Positions 43,282-45,896 of a DNA stretch of 45,896 nt are shown one piece after another (positions within the stretch are counted from its first letter, which is position 1; the number at the start of each line of letters is the position of its first letter). The position numbers and the translations under genes are program-made. The notes under the pieces were generated by a model, which saw nothing but the letters and a program-made list of their open reading frames with translations, was not told where the DNA came from and did not search any database. Source of the DNA: Chloroflexota bacterium (GTDB lineage: Bacteria; Chloroflexota; Anaerolineae; Anaerolineales; Anaerolineaceae); assembly GCA_012729755.1 (NCBI GenBank), contig JAAYCN010000072.1, forward strand, positions 1-45,896, read 5' to 3'.

Positions 43282-44277
43282 ATGAGTCAACGAGGAATTG
43301 CTCAGAAAACCAAGAACGAGAAAGAGATGACCATCCATCGCGGCATGGTTACCCGAAATTATTGGATGAAATGGGATTTCGATAAGTGCGTTGGTTGCCA
43401 GATTTGTCCAATCGCATGCCCGAAAGGCGCCCTGACTCATGTGCCTGCTGTGCTCGAAAATGGACACATGGTTAATAAAGCCGCCGTCGATGTAGATGAG
43501 AAAAAATGTGTGAATTGCGGCATCTGTGTGGTCACCTGCCCCACCCACGCGATCACGATGACCATCAATGGCAAAAAAGAAGTACCGGTCATTGAATATG
43601 GCGCTTATCCGGAACTGACCGCGAAAACCACCTTCAAGAAGCAGAATTTTGACTTTAGCCTGAAAGACTTCGTGATTGAGAACTGCTCAGCGAATGTCAT
43701 CTGGTATGACGAGAAACGCGACACCATGCGCGTTGATTTTGACAACTGCATCCACTGCCGGCAGTGTGAAATCGCCAGCAATGGCGCCTTTACAGTTGAA
43801 CAAGGCTGGGCAGGATCAGTCGAGCTGCATCGTGAGCGCTGCGTAGAAGGTTGTTTGGCTTGCGCAGATATCTGCCCCAGTCGAGCTTTACATCTCGACG
43901 AGAGCGGTGAATTAGTTTTGGCGGATTATTACTGTATTAAATGCGGCGCGTGCATGCAGATTTGCCCGATTAAACCTGAATACAAGATTGAACCTTTTGA
44001 GTTCGAGTCAAACGGCGTCAAAGTGCTGAGAGACCGTGAAGTGTTAACAAACAAGGACCAGTTGGCCATCAAGGTGGAACGTTGGCGCGCGAACCACACC
44101 CCCGTTTCCAGCGCAGCCTGGATCGAAGCGCTGCGAAAGCTTTCAGATGACAAAGCGAAGATGGTTGAAATCGATCGCAAACGCGCCCTGCACCGCGAAG
44201 ACTTGATTCTGGCGTTGCGCGGCGGCATTCTTTTTCCGGGTCAAGCACGCAAGCCAGGCAAAGCCAGGAATTCCTGA
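43282..44277 (+). CDS. Polyferredoxin-like iron-sulfur protein
   Basis: A 331-residue protein with about six cysteine sets: CVGCQICPIACP, CVNCGICVVTCP, CIHCRQCEIASN (last Cys replaced by Ser), CVEGCLACADICP and CIKCGACMQICP. The final 90 residues are basic and helical without motifs. TAGGAG precedes the ATG; a later ATG at 43327 is possible. As last gene of the operon it could serve as an electron reservoir or as the link to soluble ferredoxin. The CEIASN site may hold a [3Fe-4S] cluster or a non-cysteine ligand, or none. Confidence 0.82.
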   Translation: MSQRGIAQKTKNEKEMTIHRGMVTRNYWMKWDFDKCVGCQICPIACPKGALTHVPAVLENGHMVNKAAVDVDEKKCVNCGICVVTCPTHAITMTINGKKEVPVIEYGAYPELTAKTTFKKQNFDFSLKDFVIENCSANVIWYDEKRDTMRVDFDNCIHCRQCEIASNGAFTVEQGWAGSVELHRERCVEGCLACADICPSRALHLDESGELVLADYYCIKCGACMQICPIKPEYKIEPFEFESNGVKVLRDREVLTNKDQLAIKVERWRANHTPVSSAAWIEALRKLSDDKAKMVEIDRKRALHREDLILALRGGILFPGQARKPGKARNS

Positions 44278-44292
44278 CATTTCTTTCGATCA

Positions 44293-44322
44293 AAACACCG
44301 TAAATTCACGCGGTGTTTTTTA
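44293..44322. terminator. Bidirectional intrinsic terminator
   Basis: AAACACCG (44293-44300) and CGGTGTTT (44311-44318) form an 8-bp stem followed by Ts on the plus strand, and by TTTTG on the minus strand. It separates the redox operon from the convergent metallophosphoesterase gene. Confidence 0.85.
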
Positions 44323-45720
44323 ATGGACAGCTGCTACGTCCTGTTTTTCAGATGGCTGAGTATCGTCCGGCTCAGAACCGTAACCATATTTGGCGACAAA
44401 ATCAAATGACCAACCAGTCGGTCGTACATATTCAGGGTTGCGTTCACCAGGCTCAAAGATCAACACACGCGCTTTGGAGCGGATTCGGCCAAATTGGCTG
44501 AGATCTGGGGATGAGGTGATTACATTTCTGAACGTGCCGTCATTCAGATAATAACGTTCCTGACCATTGATAGTTTGCAGGAGTTCAATAATTGGCTCGT
44601 GGGTGTGACCAGCTACAATCGCCATCACTTTCGAGGCGCCAGGCCTCATACATTCCTCGCGGGCGACGATTGGGGCTAATGACCCTAATTCTGTTCTGGC
44701 GAAAGCGGGCCTGATCAAGCCTTTCGCGACCCAGAAGGGAATTCCTCTTTGCCATAAGCGTGTCTTCAAACCCCATCTCAACACCGTGGCAGCGAAACCA
44801 ACCAGGCCTCCAAAATTGACCAGCTTATCAGCCATCGAAGGATCATTTGCGATATCATCCAGAACCTGGATGACCACCGGTTCTATAAATCTCCAGACCT
44901 CTTTCTGTGTCAGCCCGGGCGTCGAGAACAGAAAGCTCATCAACGCACTGGTTGGTCTGACGTTATCAAAATCATTTAAGCGCTGGTAGATTGAAGTTAA
45001 TGCCTCTACCCCCAAGATAGTCTCTTCCGAATAATAATCCTTGAAGGCTTTCGGGATCTTGGTTGCGATTTCGAGCGTCACGATATCTCCCAACACTGGT
45101 GCGTCATATGCTTCTTTGTTCATGTAAGTTGGAATTGAAGACATTGTGCGCGCATTCAGGCTAAAATTGGCCGAGTCGTACTCATGACCGTGCCTGACCA
45201 ATACTATAGCCTCACCATTGACAATGTGGACGTACTGGTTTGGAAAGACCACGTCTGAGGCTTCCATACCAAGATAGCTCCGAATACGCCGTCGGATCTT
45301 ACCGCTGGCGTTACACAGCCGGTCATGGTTACCCGGTACATAATGTAATCGAACAGGTTTCTTGAAAATCTCTGAGAGGCGCCTGAACATGGCCAAAGTT
45401 TCTGACACTCTTGCGTCAGAGACGATTGCGTCAATGATTTCAAGGATGCGGTCTTCAAGGGCGCTGCCCGGTTCCACCTCGCTGTTATTAACATAAGGCC
45501 GCAATGAGTCCTTGAACCACATCACAGAGCGATTGATCTCAAAAATATCCCCAGCCAACACAATATCAATCCGCTCCACAAACTCATCCCTGATCAAGTC
45601 AGCGATCTCGCGAAAATAAGCTTTATACACTGAGGCAGGCAGGTTGTGGTTGAATTGTCGATCTCCGAGTTGATAGGTACCAGATTCGGCAAAATGCAGG
45701 TCTGACAAGGTGATTAGCAT
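44320..45720 (-). CDS. Calcineurin-like metallophosphoesterase
   Basis: A 466-residue phosphoesterase with all metal motifs: DLH (residues 7-9), GDIFE, GNHD, HGHEYD and GHTHEP, so it should bind two metals and be active. It is longer than bare phosphoesterases because a helical stretch of about 170 residues (about 215-375) separates GNHD/HGH from GHTH. No signal peptide is present. GGGGAG lies before the ATG. Substrate is unknown; the group includes UDP-diacylglucosamine hydrolase-like and nucleotidase-like enzymes. Confidence 0.88.
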   Translation of the reverse strand: MLITLSDLHFAESGTYQLGDRQFNHNLPASVYKAYFREIADLIRDEFVERIDIVLAGDIFEINRSVMWFKDSLRPYVNNSEVEPGSALEDRILEIIDAIVSDARVSETLAMFRRLSEIFKKPVRLHYVPGNHDRLCNASGKIRRRIRSYLGMEASDVVFPNQYVHIVNGEAIVLVRHGHEYDSANFSLNARTMSSIPTYMNKEAYDAPVLGDIVTLEIATKIPKAFKDYYSEETILGVEALTSIYQRLNDFDNVRPTSALMSFLFSTPGLTQKEVWRFIEPVVIQVLDDIANDPSMADKLVNFGGLVGFAATVLRWGLKTRLWQRGIPFWVAKGLIRPAFARTELGSLAPIVAREECMRPGASKVMAIVAGHTHEPIIELLQTINGQERYYLNDGTFRNVITSSPDLSQFGRIRSKARVLIFEPGERNPEYVRPTGWSFDFVAKYGYGSEPDDTQPSEKQDVAAVH

Positions 45721-45742
45721 AGGTCACTCCCCACTGATTTTA

Positions 45743-45896
45743 CCCGAACAAAGTACTCAAATTTATCAGTGTCACTGCTTTAGATCAAAAGCAACCTGAT
45801 ACATGCCAGAACGCAGCGTGCCGGCAAGCCCGAACAAAGTACTCAAATTTATCAATGTCACTGCTTTAGATCAAAAGCAACCTGATACATGCCAGA
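45743..45896. repeat. Two direct 68-bp repeats at the window end
   Basis: 45743-45810 and 45829-45896 are identical except for one base (CAGTGTC versus CAATGTC), with an 18-base spacer. Copy 1 holds the palindrome CAGTGTCACTG (45767-45777). The window stops exactly where the second copy ends. No gene is seen in this stretch. Confidence 0.92.

Noticed and set aside
45743-45896. Possible CRISPR array at the window end
   Set aside because: Repeats of 68 bp with an 18-base spacer and only two copies do not fit CRISPR geometry; no cas gene is near.

Overview
The window looks like a chromosomal segment from an anaerobic Chloroflexota bacterium, most likely Anaerolineae-like. This is inferred from gene content: tungsten aldehyde oxidoreductase joined to Hdr- and Flox-type electron carriers, large secreted proteases with a short C-terminal LYLPLI-type tail, and an sigma-54 system. 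No rRNA or phylogenetic marker was compared. I see no CRISPR array, phage, transposase or IS element. The right edge falls exactly at the end of a directly repeated 68-bp unit, which suggests a contig break in a repeat.

Left third (1-20.8 kb): housekeeping and cell-surface genes. rpmF is followed by a divergently oriented aminotransferase-hflX pair. Then come a 1588-residue secreted subtilase, rho with a LysM/M23 peptidase, tRNA-Arg(CCT), a small unknown gene, a secreted twin-repeat protein, a second M23 protein, and an overlapping run of a degenerate metallo-beta-lactamase-fold protein, asparaginase II and an endonuclease III homologue. miaB, a STAS protein, a small membrane protein and a membrane-anchored M6-like metallopeptidase follow. 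The endonuclease III gene has an in-frame TGA exactly where the second [4Fe-4S] cysteine should be, and the frame continues to keep the last two cysteines.

Middle (21.1-34.3 kb): a self-contained sigma-54 module. It encodes RpoN with an inserted CxxC-CxxC element, a histidine kinase without visible membrane segments, and an NtrC-type activator that lacks the DNA-binding HTH. A textbook -24/-12 promoter comes next and drives a two-TM protein, a 1767-residue TPR protein and a TPR protein ending in a gingipain-like (C25, clan CD) cysteine peptidase domain. A second -24/-12 site lies upstream of the secreted subtilase. This is my best candidate for an undescribed system: a sigma-54-controlled, apparently cytoplasmic TPR/caspase-fold protease pathway.

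Right (34.4-44.3 kb): one tightly packed nine-gene operon behind a perfect TTGAT-N4-ATCAA (FNR/CRP-type) palindrome. It encodes a tungsten aldehyde:ferredoxin oxidoreductase, a polyferredoxin-like partner, a selenocysteine-type HdrA fused to an MvhD domain, an HdrC-like protein, a separate MvhD-like protein, an FrhB-like protein, a FloxB/FloxA-like pair and a polyferredoxin. HdrB is absent. Together they look like a flavin-based electron-bifurcating or confurcating complex linking aldehyde/acid chemistry to ferredoxin and NAD(P)H. The window closes with a convergent metallophosphoesterase gene and the 68-bp direct repeats.
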